Source: Actinacidiphila sp. DG2A-62 (lineage in GTDB: Bacteria; Actinomycetota; Actinomycetes; Streptomycetales; Streptomycetaceae). From it: 64,000 bases of DNA. A program made the position numbers and the translations under genes. Location of the stretch: the NCBI RefSeq assembly GCF_035825295.1, contig NZ_JAYMGI010000002.1:558001-622000 (forward strand). Direction: 5' to 3'. Of this stretch, positions 8,613-17,421 are shown piece by piece (position 1 is the first letter of the stretch; every line of letters starts with the position of its first letter). The notes below the pieces were generated by a model, which did not search any database, was not told the origin of the DNA, and saw nothing but the letters and a program-made list of their open reading frames with translations.

Positions 8613-9338
8613 ATGACACAGACGGCACCCGGCACCGGCAGGAGGGTCTCCGAGGCCCGCGAGCGGCTGCTGAGGACCGCCGCGCGGCTCTTCTACGCCG
8701 AGGGCATCCACACCGTGGGCGTGGACCGCCTGGTCGCCGAGGCCAAGGTCACCAACGCCACCTTCTACCGGCACTTCCGCAGCAAGGACGACCTGGCGGT
8801 GGCGTACATCGGCGGCGTCGACCAGGCGGTCCGCGGCCAGATCGGCTCGCTGATGGCGACCGACCTGCCGGCCGACGGCATCCTGCGCGGCATCGGCGCG
8901 TCCCTGGCCGAGCAGATCGCCTCGCCCGGCTACCGCGGCTGCGCCTTCCTCAACGCCGCGGCGGAGTACCCCTCCCCCGAGGCGCCGGTCCACCGGGCGG
9001 TCGTGCACCACCGCGAGTGGTTCCTGCAGACGATCACCGGGCTGTTCGCCGAGGTGTCGGACGCCCCCGCCGAACCCGCCTGGCACTTCGTGATGCTCCG
9101 CGACGGTGCGATGAGCGCCGGCCACCTCGGCGACCCGGCGCCGGCCGGCGAGACGCTGACGCGCGGCATCGACGGACTGCTGCGCGTGCACTGCGGCCGC
9201 GGCGCGCACGCGCCCGCCGCCGGGTCCGCGCGGGCCCCGGCGGCGGATGCCGATGCTCCCGCAAAGCACCCGGCGGCGGACGCCGATGCCCCCGAGCCCC
9301 CGGCGGCGGGCATCGACTGCGCGCCGTCCGGGGCGTGA
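8613..9338 (+). CDS. TetR-family regulator
   Basis: 241-residue TetR repressor. The DNA-binding domain near the N-terminus shows AARLFYAEGIHTVGVDRLV followed by VTNATFYRHFRSKDDL. The C-terminal half (CAFLNAAAEYPSPEAPVHR) is like regulators that control efflux or reductase genes. The ATG at 8613 is chosen over the GTG at 8604 from the leaderless promoter spacing. A disordered Ala/Pro/Asp-rich tail of about 45 residues (AAGSARAPAADADAP repeats) ends the protein. Divergent from the membrane protein gene it probably controls. Confidence 0.87.
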   Translation: MTQTAPGTGRRVSEARERLLRTAARLFYAEGIHTVGVDRLVAEAKVTNATFYRHFRSKDDLAVAYIGGVDQAVRGQIGSLMATDLPADGILRGIGASLAEQIASPGYRGCAFLNAAAEYPSPEAPVHRAVVHHREWFLQTITGLFAEVSDAPAEPAWHFVMLRDGAMSAGHLGDPAPAGETLTRGIDGLLRVHCGRGAHAPAAGSARAPAADADAPAKHPAADADAPEPPAAGIDCAPSGA

Positions 9339-9428
9339 CGCGCCCACGGCTCCCCTTGGTACCGTCGACGCTCCGGGCGGTCCCCCGGCCGCCCGTGGCC
9401 GGCAGCCGACGAACCAGAAGGTGACCAG

Positions 9429-9827
9429 GTGCGCTCATTCCGCGAGGCCGTAGAAGCAGGCGACATCGACGCCGCGACGGACCTGCTGGCCGACGACGTG
9501 GTCTTCACCAGCCCGGTCGCCTTCCGCCCCTACGAGGGCAAACCCCTCACCGCGGCGATTCTGCGCGCGGTGCTCCGGGTCCTCGCGGGCTTCCGCTACG
9601 AGCGCCAGATCGGCGACCCCGACGGCCGCGACCAGGCGCTGGTGTTCACCGCGACCGTCGACGGCAAGCAGATCCAGGGCTGCGACTTCCTCCACCTCGA
9701 CGAGGACGGCAGGATCGACCAGTTCACGGTGATGGTGCGCCCGCTGTCCGCCGCGCAGGCGCTCTCCGCCGCCATGGCCGCCCAGTTCGACCGCATCCAG
9801 CAGGAGGCCGCCGCCGAGCAGCGGTGA
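9429..9827 (+). CDS. NTF2-like (SnoaL-type) protein
   Basis: 132-residue alpha+beta-barrel protein of the nuclear transport factor 2/SnoaL superfamily. Typical features are the N-terminal helix with acidic patch (FREAVEAGDIDAATDLLADDVVFTSP), a glycine turn (YEGKPLTAAILRAV) and the C-terminal sheet (CDFLHLDEDGRIDQFTVMVRPL). The GTG start follows an AGAAGGTGACC ribosome site. No catalytic residue set can be assigned; members may be small-molecule isomerases or binding proteins. It may share a transcript with the TetR gene 90 nt upstream. Confidence 0.75.
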   Translation: MRSFREAVEAGDIDAATDLLADDVVFTSPVAFRPYEGKPLTAAILRAVLRVLAGFRYERQIGDPDGRDQALVFTATVDGKQIQGCDFLHLDEDGRIDQFTVMVRPLSAAQALSAAMAAQFDRIQQEAAAEQR

Positions 9828-9866
9828 CGGCGCCGCCGCCCGGGCCTGTGGCGGGTGGCCGCCGCG

Positions 9867-11516
9867 TCAGCGCGCCGCGCCGTACGTCCTCTCGAACGCG
9901 GCGAACGCCGCCTCCTGCCGCCACTCCACCGCGGCCTTCGCGCTGCGGTCCAGCAGCCGGCGGCACGCGGGGGTCAACGGGCCAGCGCTGCCGGGGAGTT
10001 GTCCACGGCAGGCGACCTGCGGGCGGTAGCCCTGGACGGTGGGGTTGCCCTGCCACAGGGAGGCGCCGGGAAGGAAGGCGTACTGGAGCGAGGCGCGGGC
10101 CAGGTCCTTCATGTCCTCGTACGACAAGTGGTAGGTCCGGGCGGCGTACGCGTACTCGTGGGTGATGTCGATCCGCGAGATGCCCTGGTCGTCGGTGGCC
10201 AGCACGACGGGCACGTGGTACGCCCGGTAGGTGGCGAAGGGGTGCTCGTCGCCCTTGACCCCGAGGATCTGCGCGTTGCTGGTGAACGGCACCTCGACCG
10301 CCACCTGGCGGGCGGCCATCGTGCGGGCGGTGTCCTGCCAGTGGTCCTCGTGCAGCAGGTCCACGCCGTGGCCGACACGCTCGGCGCCGGCGACGTCGAC
10401 CGCCTCCCGGATGTGGAAGGCGAGGTCGGCCGGCTTCACCAGGCCCGGCCGCAACTCGCCCGCGTGCAGGGTGACATGGGCCCGCGGGTAGACCCCGCGC
10501 AGATAGCGCAGCATGCGCATCTGGAGGCTGTAGTCGCGCAGCGCGACCTCGCCGTCCTCGGGCTGCACGAGATTGACCGCCACGAACCGGTGGTCGACCT
10601 CGGCCAGCCGCACGCCGACCTCCATCTGCGCGAAGACCCGCTCGGGCGCGGTGCCGCGGGAGACCTGGGAGATCCAGCGGACCGCCAGGCCGCAGCCGGG
10701 GCGTGCCCGGTCGGTGCCGCAGCGGCCGGCCGTGCGGAACTCCGCGTCGGCGTCGTCGGCCTCCTTGCGGGCCTGCTCGACCACCGCGTCCAGCTTGCCG
10801 CCGGCCGTCAGCCGCGCGTGGGTGGCGGCGGGGTCGCCGTCCCAACCGACCTGCGCGGCCAGCTTCTTGGCCCCGTCCGAGGCGGGGGTGACCATCGTCT
10901 CCAGGTAGAACTGGTGCTGCGCGGCGGCCTCGTCGGCCACCTCGGCGAGCATCGCGCCGCGGTGCTTCCAGGTGACCTCGCCGAACTTGCCGAAGGCGTC
11001 GAAGAAGTGGTCGTGGCCGTTGCCGTCCGGCGGGAAGTCCTGCATGGACCAGGCGCGCAGGATCGCGTCGTGGAAGGCGCGGTCGGTCGTGGCGTCGGCG
11101 GCCGGGCGGGTGCCGGGCCCGCAGGGCGGCTCGACCGCGGTCATCGTCGCGGTCTGGATGCACAGCCCGTCGGCGGCGGCCTGCCGGATCAGGTACTCGG
11201 TGGAGACCGCGCCGGACAGGTGGTTGTGCAGGTCCCCGCCCTTGGGCATGCGCAGGAAGAAGTCGCGCAGCAGGCGCGGGTCGTCCCGTACGGAGTCCAG
11301 GTACGCGTCGGTGCCCGCTTCGGCGGCGGTCGGCCGGAGGGCGGCCGTCGAACCGGGTGCGGCGGCCGGGGCGGCGGCGCGGGCCGAGGCGGTCGCGGTC
11401 GCCGGCCGCGCCTGGGCCGGCGCCGGGACGGCCAGCGAGCAGAGCGCGGCGAGCGCTCCGAGGCCGACGCCGGCCCGCAGCGCGCGGCGCCCGTGGGAGA
11501 AACCATGGATGATCAT
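9867..11516 (-). CDS. Secreted adenosine deaminase-family enzyme
   Basis: 549-residue exported metal-dependent deaminase of the adenosine/AMP deaminase superfamily, larger than cytosolic Add and resembling secreted ADA (ADGF-like) proteins. After a signal peptide (LRAGVGLGALAALCSLAVPAPAQA), the zinc motif MPKGGDLHNHLSGAV appears near residue 95. It is followed by VTLHAGELRPG (catalytic Glu), RVGHGVDLLHED and VLATDDQGIS (metal and catalytic Asp). An N-terminal insertion with Cys residues (CIQT, EPPCGPG) is present. ATG 11516 is chosen because it gives a proper signal peptide; no clear ribosome site is seen. It would convert extracellular adenosine to inosine, aiding nucleoside salvage. Confidence 0.85.
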   Translation of the reverse strand: MIIHGFSHGRRALRAGVGLGALAALCSLAVPAPAQARPATATASARAAAPAAAPGSTAALRPTAAEAGTDAYLDSVRDDPRLLRDFFLRMPKGGDLHNHLSGAVSTEYLIRQAAADGLCIQTATMTAVEPPCGPGTRPAADATTDRAFHDAILRAWSMQDFPPDGNGHDHFFDAFGKFGEVTWKHRGAMLAEVADEAAAQHQFYLETMVTPASDGAKKLAAQVGWDGDPAATHARLTAGGKLDAVVEQARKEADDADAEFRTAGRCGTDRARPGCGLAVRWISQVSRGTAPERVFAQMEVGVRLAEVDHRFVAVNLVQPEDGEVALRDYSLQMRMLRYLRGVYPRAHVTLHAGELRPGLVKPADLAFHIREAVDVAGAERVGHGVDLLHEDHWQDTARTMAARQVAVEVPFTSNAQILGVKGDEHPFATYRAYHVPVVLATDDQGISRIDITHEYAYAARTYHLSYEDMKDLARASLQYAFLPGASLWQGNPTVQGYRPQVACRGQLPGSAGPLTPACRRLLDRSAKAAVEWRQEAAFAAFERTYGAAR

Positions 11517-11698
11517 GCGGCCATGGTGTCCGGCCGGCCGGCCCCGCGCCCGCGACCCGCGTGACACCCGCCCCCACTGTCACCCGACCGGCCCCCTCGC
11601 GACACCGCGCGGCCGGCTCCAACCGCCGCCCGTCGACCGGGCGTTGCGGGGGCGCCGTGTCATCTCCTCCCGCCGCGCCCGGTGTTCGCCTGCGGGGT

Positions 11699-13081
11699 TC
11701 AGTCAGCCGCGCGGCCGGCGGCGGTGTCGCCGAGGTCCCCGGCCGCGGCCGGTCCGTCAGGAGCGCCCACGGCCTCCCCCGCCCGCGCGGTCCACAGCGC
11801 GCGGGTGCCCAGGCCCGCGATGTCCAGGGCGAGTTCCGCGTACATCGCGTCCGCCCAGGAGAACCACGGCCGGGTGAACCGCCGCGGGTCGTCCTTGTGG
11901 AAGGACTCGTGCATCGCGCCGGTGCCCGCGTCGGTGTCCACCAGTGTGGTCAGCGCGCGGAGCTTCTCCTCGTGCGTATCGGCGGTCAGGCCCTGCACGG
12001 CGAGGGCGATCGGCCAGATGTGGTCCTCGGGGGTGTGCGGGCTGCCCACCCCCTCGGCGGCGGCGCCGCGGTACCACGTCGGGTTGGCCGGGGAGAGCAC
12101 GAACCGCCGCGTCGCCGCGTACAGCGGGTCGTCCGGGGAGACGCCGGCGACCAGCGGCAGCGACAGCAGGCTCGGCATGTTCGCGTCGTCCATCAGCAGC
12201 GCGTGGCCGAGCCCGTCCACCTCGTAGGCGTAGACGTCGCCGAGGCCGGGGCGGCTGACGATGCCGTGCCGGCGCACCCCTTCGCGCAGTTCGGCCGCGA
12301 GGGCGCCCGCGTCGTCGGCGAGCGCGGTGTCGGTCAGGAAGCGGGCGAGGTCGGCGACGCCGTCCAGGGCGGCCGCGGCGCACAGGTTCGCCGGCACGTT
12401 GTACCCGTAGGCGCAGGCGTCGTCGCTCGGCCGGAAGCCGCTCCAGGTCATGCCGGTGCGGGCGACCGGCGTGCCCCGGCCGTCGTTCGGCAGCGTGTCG
12501 CTCGGCGGCCCCGAGGCGCGGACGAAGCGGTAGCGCGAGGCGGTGGCGTGGTCCTGCTCGGTGCGCCATACGGCGACGGCGGCCCGGGCGGTGCGGGCGG
12601 CCCCGGCCAGGTGGTCGGTGCGCCCGGTGGCCAGCCAGAAGCGGTGGGCCAGCAGCAGCGGGAAGGCGAGCGAGTCGACCTCGTACTTCCGCTCCCACAC
12701 CCACGGGTCGTCGCACAGGTCGTCCGGGTCGTGCGCCCGGCCGGAGGGGCCCGCGTTGAAGGCGTTGGCGTACGGGTCGCGGGCGATCTGCGCGTACTGG
12801 CGGCCCAGCACGGCGGCCACCAGGTCCCCCAGCGCCGGGTCGTCGCGGGTGAGCGCGAGGTAGGGCATCAGCTGCGTGGTCGAGTCGCGCAGCCACATCG
12901 CGGGGATGTCGCCGGTCACCACGAACGCGGTGCCGTCGGGCATCGCCCTGATGGTGCGGGCGAGGGTGTCGTCCAGGCAGCGCACCAGGGTCCGGCCGAA
13001 GCGCGGGTCGCCGAGCGCGTCCAGGCGGCGCACCGCCTCCCGGACGACCGGGTGGTCCCTGACGGTGGTGGGGAACGGCAT
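11699..13081 (-). CDS. Glycoside hydrolase family 125 (exo-alpha-1,6-mannosidase)
   Basis: 460-residue metal-independent alpha-mannosidase of GH125, an (alpha/alpha)6 barrel that removes terminal alpha-1,6-linked mannose. Diagnostic blocks are VTGDIPAMWLRDSTTQLMPY, DPYANAFN, WERKYEVDSLAFPLLL, TGMTWSGFRPSDDACAYGYN and WSGF. No signal peptide, so it acts on imported oligosaccharides. The ATG at 13081 has AGAAAGG in position. The frame extends to an ATG at 13189 that overlaps the lacI stop (ATGA), but this would add only 36 repetitive Pro/Thr/Arg residues. Last gene of the leftward mannoside operon. Confidence 0.9.
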   Translation of the reverse strand: MPFPTTVRDHPVVREAVRRLDALGDPRFGRTLVRCLDDTLARTIRAMPDGTAFVVTGDIPAMWLRDSTTQLMPYLALTRDDPALGDLVAAVLGRQYAQIARDPYANAFNAGPSGRAHDPDDLCDDPWVWERKYEVDSLAFPLLLAHRFWLATGRTDHLAGAARTARAAVAVWRTEQDHATASRYRFVRASGPPSDTLPNDGRGTPVARTGMTWSGFRPSDDACAYGYNVPANLCAAAALDGVADLARFLTDTALADDAGALAAELREGVRRHGIVSRPGLGDVYAYEVDGLGHALLMDDANMPSLLSLPLVAGVSPDDPLYAATRRFVLSPANPTWYRGAAAEGVGSPHTPEDHIWPIALAVQGLTADTHEEKLRALTTLVDTDAGTGAMHESFHKDDPRRFTRPWFSWADAMYAELALDIAGLGTRALWTARAGEAVGAPDGPAAAGDLGDTAAGRAAD

Positions 13082-13185
13082 CGTCGGCCTTTCTGCCGGT
13101 GGCCGGGAGGCCGTGGTGCGGGGCGGTTCCGTCGTGCGCGGGGGCTCCGCGGTGCGCGCGGACCGCGCCGTGGTCGCGGGGTCCG

Positions 13186-14199
13186 TCATGCGCCGGGGAG
13201 CGGGCCGTGGCGGACGACGCGGGTGGGGACGGTGACGCGGCGCGAGGCGCGCGGCTCGGCGTCCCGCTGGTCGAGCCGGTCGATCAGCAGCCGGGCGGCC
13301 TGCCGCCCTATCTCGTCGGCGTCGTAGGAGACCAGGGTCAGCGGCAGGCCGAGGACGTCGGACAGGTCGAAGTCGTCGAAGCCGGCCAGCGGCACACTCG
13401 TGCCCGCCTTGTACATCGCCCGGATCGCGCCCTGGCTGATGCGGTTGTTGGTGCAGAACAGCGCGGTCGGCCCGGCCGGCCCGGCCAGCAGGTCCGCGGT
13501 CGCCAGCTCCGCGGTCGCGGCGTCGACCAGGCCCTGGCGGATGAGCGCGTGGTCCGGCTCGACGCCGGCCTCCTCGTGCGCCGCCCAGAAGCCGCGCAGG
13601 CGTTCCGCCCCGGTGTACAGCGCGGGCGGGTTGCCGAGGAAGGCGATCCGGGTGTGCCCCTCGGCCAGCAGGCACGCGGTGGCCTCGCGGGCCCCGTGGA
13701 AGTCCTCGACCAGCACGCAGTCGGTGTCGAGGCCGGCCGGCGGCCGGGCGGCCAGCACGACCGGCACCCGGCGCATGGCCTCGGCCAGGTGCTGCTGGCG
13801 GCTGCCGGCCGGCACCACGATCAGCCCTTCGACCTGGTGGTCGACCAGGCCGTCGACCAGGCCCGGCTCGCGGTCGGCCTGTTCGGCGGAGTTGCTGAGC
13901 ACGACCCTGAAGCCGTATTCGGTGGCGACGTCCTGGACGCCCAGTGCCAGGCGCGAGTAGAAGGGGTTGGCGAGGTTGGTGACGACCAGGCCGATCATGC
14001 CGCTGCCGCCGAGGCGCAGGCTGCGCGCGGTCTCGTTGCGGCGGTAGCCGAGCCGGTCGACGGCGGCGAAGACGCGCGCGCGGGTCGCCTCGGACACCCC
14101 GGGGTCGTTCTTCAGCACCCGCGACACGGTCATGGCGCTGACCTGCGCGAGTTTCCCGACGTCCTGCATGGTCGGCCCGCCGCCGCGGCGTACGGTCAT
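13186..14199 (-). CDS. LacI-family regulator of the mannoside locus
   Basis: 337-residue LacI/GalR repressor. HTH: MQDVGKLAQVSAMTVSRVLK; hinge: RNETARSLRLGGSGMIGLVV; the rest is a sugar-binding effector domain (NPFYSRLALGVQDVA, GFDDFDLSDVLGLPLT). ATG 14199 has GGAGGGAG upstream. It lies inside the operon isomerase-kinase-lacI-GH125, which faces the transporter operon, and probably binds the two TCGTTAAC sites between the operons. The inducer is likely mannose, mannose-6-phosphate or a manno-oligosaccharide (inference). Confidence 0.9.
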   Translation of the reverse strand: MTVRRGGGPTMQDVGKLAQVSAMTVSRVLKNDPGVSEATRARVFAAVDRLGYRRNETARSLRLGGSGMIGLVVTNLANPFYSRLALGVQDVATEYGFRVVLSNSAEQADREPGLVDGLVDHQVEGLIVVPAGSRQQHLAEAMRRVPVVLAARPPAGLDTDCVLVEDFHGAREATACLLAEGHTRIAFLGNPPALYTGAERLRGFWAAHEEAGVEPDHALIRQGLVDAATAELATADLLAGPAGPTALFCTNNRISQGAIRAMYKAGTSVPLAGFDDFDLSDVLGLPLTLVSYDADEIGRQAARLLIDRLDQRDAEPRASRRVTVPTRVVRHGPLPGA

Positions 14200-14254
14200 G
14201 CCCCTGCTCCCTCCTGTGCCGGCCGGCGGCGTCCCGGCCGTCCCCGCGCGCCGC

Positions 14255-15400
14255 TCATGCCGCTCCGGGTGCGTCCCGCACCCACTGGGCGGCTCCGATC
14301 AGCGGCGCGTGGTCGGGCCGCCGGGCGGGCAGGACGGCCGCCGCGGGTCCGCCGGCCGCCGCGAGTCCGCCGGCCAGCGCGGGTGCGACCAGGTCCCAGG
14401 AGCGGGCCATGGAGCCGCCGACGACCACCGCGCCGGCCCCGAAGCGGCCGGCCCACGGGGCCAGCGCCCGGCCGAGCGCGTCGAAAGCGTAGCGGAAGAC
14501 CTCCGCGGCGACGGCGTCCCCCCGCGCGGCCCGCGCCGCGATCTCGCGCACGTCCGGTGCGGCGCGCTCGCCGGCCCGGTCGTCCGCCAGGTCGTCCGCC
14601 CCGTCGGCTCCCCCGCCGCGGGCCCGCTCGCCCGCCAGGTCGTCCTCCCGGCTGCCGGCGGCAGCCGCGAGGCGGGCGTAGTGCGCGCGCATCGCCCGGC
14701 GCGAGACGGTGTCCTCCAGCGGCCGGCCGGCCACCGTCAGCCGGTGCGCATGGCCCTCGGGCGGCACGTCGGGGCCGTCGTGCACCGGCCGGCCGCGCAG
14801 GAACGAGGAGCCCACGCCGGTGCCCAGCGTCAGGCAGAGCACCCGCTCGTGCCCGGCGGCGGCGCCGGCGCGGTACTCGCCGAGGGCGAAGGCGTCGGCG
14901 TCGTTGAGGAAGCACATCCGCTCGGCGCGGCCGGCCAGCCGCCGTAGCAGCCCCGCGCCGACGTCGACGCCGGACAGCGACTCGAACTTGCCGACGCCGC
15001 TGAACCGGCCGATCCCGGCGGCGTAGTCGAAGGGTCCCGGCATGGCCACGCCCCAGCGCGGCAGGTGGCCCGCGGGAAGTCCCGCGGCGGCCTCGGCGAT
15101 GGCGTCGAGGATGCCGTCGGCGCCGGCGTGCGAGCCCAGCTCCCTGCGGGTCACCGAGGCCGGCACCGGCAGGCCGTCCGCGGGGTCGACGAGCGCGGCG
15201 GTGACGTGTGTGCCGCCGACGTCGAGCACCGGCACGAGCGCGGCGGTGCGGCCCGCGGCGGCAGCGGCGCCGCCGCCCGCTCCCTCGGAGACGCCCGCGC
15301 CGGCCGTCCGGCCCGCGGCCCCGGGCGCCGGCGAGGTGTCCGGACCCGTGCCGCCGGCGGCGCCCAGGACGCCGCCCGCGCCCGCGAACCTCCCGCTCAC
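14255..15400 (-). CDS. ROK-family sugar kinase, probably mannose/fructose-directed
   Basis: 381-residue ROK protein with the phosphate-binding motif VPVLDVGGTHVTAAL and a catalytic region CFLNDADAFALGEY (ND motif), then LCLTLGTGVGSSFL. The usual ROK zinc signature CxCGxxGCxE is absent: the corresponding stretch reads PEGHAHRLTVAGRPLED. About 50 Gly/Ala-rich residues precede the core. The GTG start overlaps the isomerase stop (GTGA), so translation is coupled. Position beside a mannose-6-phosphate isomerase and two alpha-mannosidases suggests it phosphorylates intracellular mannose; the substrate is inferred. Confidence 0.82.
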   Translation of the reverse strand: MSGRFAGAGGVLGAAGGTGPDTSPAPGAAGRTAGAGVSEGAGGGAAAAAGRTAALVPVLDVGGTHVTAALVDPADGLPVPASVTRRELGSHAGADGILDAIAEAAAGLPAGHLPRWGVAMPGPFDYAAGIGRFSGVGKFESLSGVDVGAGLLRRLAGRAERMCFLNDADAFALGEYRAGAAAGHERVLCLTLGTGVGSSFLRGRPVHDGPDVPPEGHAHRLTVAGRPLEDTVSRRAMRAHYARLAAAAGSREDDLAGERARGGGADGADDLADDRAGERAAPDVREIAARAARGDAVAAEVFRYAFDALGRALAPWAGRFGAGAVVVGGSMARSWDLVAPALAGGLAAAGGPAAAVLPARRPDHAPLIGAAQWVRDAPGAA

Positions 15401-17125
15401 GCCTCCACCACCAGTGCCTTCACGATCCGCACCTCGTCCGGGCCGGTCGCGCGGACGCGGTACGGACCGACCGCCGCGGGCACCGTGATCGTCTCGGCGA
15501 AGGCCAGGTCGTGGCTGCGGCCGTCCGCGGTCTCGATGACCGCGCCCCGGCCGGCGGCGACGTTCAGGATGTGGAAGCGGCCCTCGGTGTCGTCGTTGGC
15601 CGCCGCGTCCGGCGCCACCACCAGGCGGTGCACCGCGTAGAACATCTCCGGCAGCGCGCCGACGACCTCCTCGCGCCAGCCGTCGCCGGAGCGCAGCGTG
15701 CGCGGCTGCTGGACCAGGTCCTTCAGCACGTCCTCGCCGCGCCGCGCGGTGTCGAGGTTGGCGAAGCCGTGCTCGTAGGGCAGCGGGCGGGACGCGCCGG
15801 ACGCGTCCTTGCGGAGCCAGTCGTAGAAGCGCAGCGAGTACAGGTACGGCGTCGCGCTCACCTCCAGCACCAGGTTGCCGGCCCCGAGGCGTGCGGGGTG
15901 CCCGCGGGGATCATGAACAACTGTCCCACCTCGGCGGGGTGGCTCTGTACGTGCTCCTCGACCGGCAGCGGGACGCCGTCCGCGACGGCGGCCTCGACCT
16001 GGCGGCGCATGACCTCGGGGTCGGCGTGCTCGGTGAGGCCGAGCAGCACCCGCGAGCCGGCTTCGCGGCGGTGACGTAGTACGTCTCGTGCTGGGTGTAC
16101 GGCCAGCCGAACACCTCGCGCATGTACCGCTCGCGGGGGTGGCAGTGCAGGGAGAGGTTGCCGCCGCCCATGGTGTCGAGGTAGTCGAAGCGGATCGGGA
16201 AGGAGGTGCCGAACCTGCGGTGCACCCCCGCGCCGAGCATGTCCTCGGGATGCCGCACGCACAGCAGCTGGAACGGCACCTCGACCTGCGGCCCCTCCCG
16301 CTCGCCGACCAGCACCCCGGCCTCGGGGGCGATCAGCTCGTAGCCGAGCGCGGTGTTGCCGGCCTGCGGGGTGAAGCCCAGTTCACTGGCCGCCCACTGA
16401 CCGCCCCACGGGGTGGAGTTGAAGTAGGGGCGGGTGCGCACCGGGCCGCGGGCCAGGTCGGCGAGGGTGGCCTGCAGCGCCGCGCCGTCCAGCGAGGCGG
16501 GGGCGGCGGGGTCGGCCAGGTCGATCCACCGCGCGATCCGCCCGGCGATCGCGTCGCGGTGCCGGTCCAGCACCGGCCAGTCGGTGTAGAACAGCCGCAC
16601 CAGGTCGCCCGGGGTGTCGTCGCCGGCGGGCCGGCCGAGGTTCACGCCCACCGGCGACTCGCCGTGCGCGACGGCCGCCTCGGCGTACCGCTTGGGCAGG
16701 TCCGCGTACCAGAGCAGGTCCGGCTCGCACAGCGCCGCGCCCGGCCCGAACACCACCAGCACGCCGTCGCCCGCGGGCCGCCGCGGCCGCGGCACGGCGT
16801 CGAACAGGTCCGCGGCCCCCGCCGTCGAGAGCGGGGTGAAGAACGGATCGCCGGGCGGGACCGGCTCGGCCTGTATCCGATCGGCGGCCGAGGGCGCGTA
16901 GTGGCCGCGCACGTCCAGCAGGCCGCCCTCCCGCCCGGCGTCGCGCAGGGCGGCGACCAGGCCCTCGGCCGCCGTGGCCCAGTCGGCCGCGGCGGGACCG
17001 TCCACGGCCAGGACGAGCGGGCCGGGCGGCAGCGCGGCGACCGCGGCCGGCCAGCCGGCCGTCACCTGGCCGCCGACCGGGCGGTAGCTGGGGTGGGGGT
17101 CGTACGCACGAGACGCGGGCTGCAC
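15397..17125 (-). pseudogene. Class I mannose-6-phosphate isomerase-like gene with two frameshifts
   Basis: Would interconvert mannose-6-phosphate and fructose-6-phosphate. The N-terminal part (17125 to about 16058) reads through PYFNSTPWGGQWAASELGF and the cupin motifs LSLHCHPRERYM and WPYTQHETYYVTAAKP. The reading then moves frame at about 16057 (GLTEHADPEVMRRQVEA, FMIPAGTPHASG) and again at about 15884 (NLVLEVSATPYLYSLRFYDWL to the stop). Each break is repaired by one added G/C in a short G/C run, and all three pieces together give a complete family member of about 575 residues. GTG start with GAGGAG. First gene of the leftward operon. Consensus error is likely; true inactivation is possible. 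Confidence 0.8.
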
Positions 17126-17151
17126 ATCTGCTCCTCACTGGGCTTCCTCCG

Positions 17152-17170
17152 TGTTCGTTAACGATAACAG
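17152..17170. promoter_or_regulatory. LacI-type operator O1 of the mannoside locus
   Basis: TCGTTAACGA (17155-17164) is a perfect palindrome with partial flanking symmetry (TGTTA/AACA). It lies 30 nt upstream of the isomerase start, where it would block the leftward promoter. The same TCGTTAAC core recurs at 17309. Likely bound by the LacI protein encoded at 13186-14199. Confidence 0.65.
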
Positions 17171-17306
17171 CGGGTGGCTGACGAGGTCCATCCCCTCCCG
17201 GAGAAGCGACTGTCATCACAGCAAGGCATCTGACCTGCATTTTTACCGAAGCAATGACGAGAATCGGACGCTAATCGGTCACCAACCCTTGCTACCGCTG
17301 GAATGG

Positions 17307-17318
17307 TGTCGTTAACCT
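17307..17318. promoter_or_regulatory. LacI-type operator O2 of the mannoside locus
   Basis: TCGTTAACCT at 17309-17318 matches eight bases of O1 and lies about 105 nt before the binding-protein start, on the transporter side of the divergent region. The two sites are 154 bp apart, which could allow repression of both arms, possibly by looping. Confidence 0.5.
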
Positions 17319-17421
17319 CCACGCAACGCCCACTCGGCGATTCCGGGCGCTTCACTGGGTACACGTGTGCCCTGGTGTCTAGATCCGGCCATCTCCTGGC
17401 CCGATTCGGTGAAGGTGATCC

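Noticed and set aside
11699-13675. 658-codon version of the GH125 gene
   Set aside because: The first 200 codons are an out-of-frame shadow of the LacI gene; the GH125 similarity begins at 13081.
15881-16062. Programmed frameshifting in the isomerase gene
   Set aside because: No slippery heptamer or downstream structure is evident, and two separate events would be required.
17158-17364. 68-codon frame between the mannoside operons
   Set aside because: Covers the operators and promoters; no ribosome site and no similarity.
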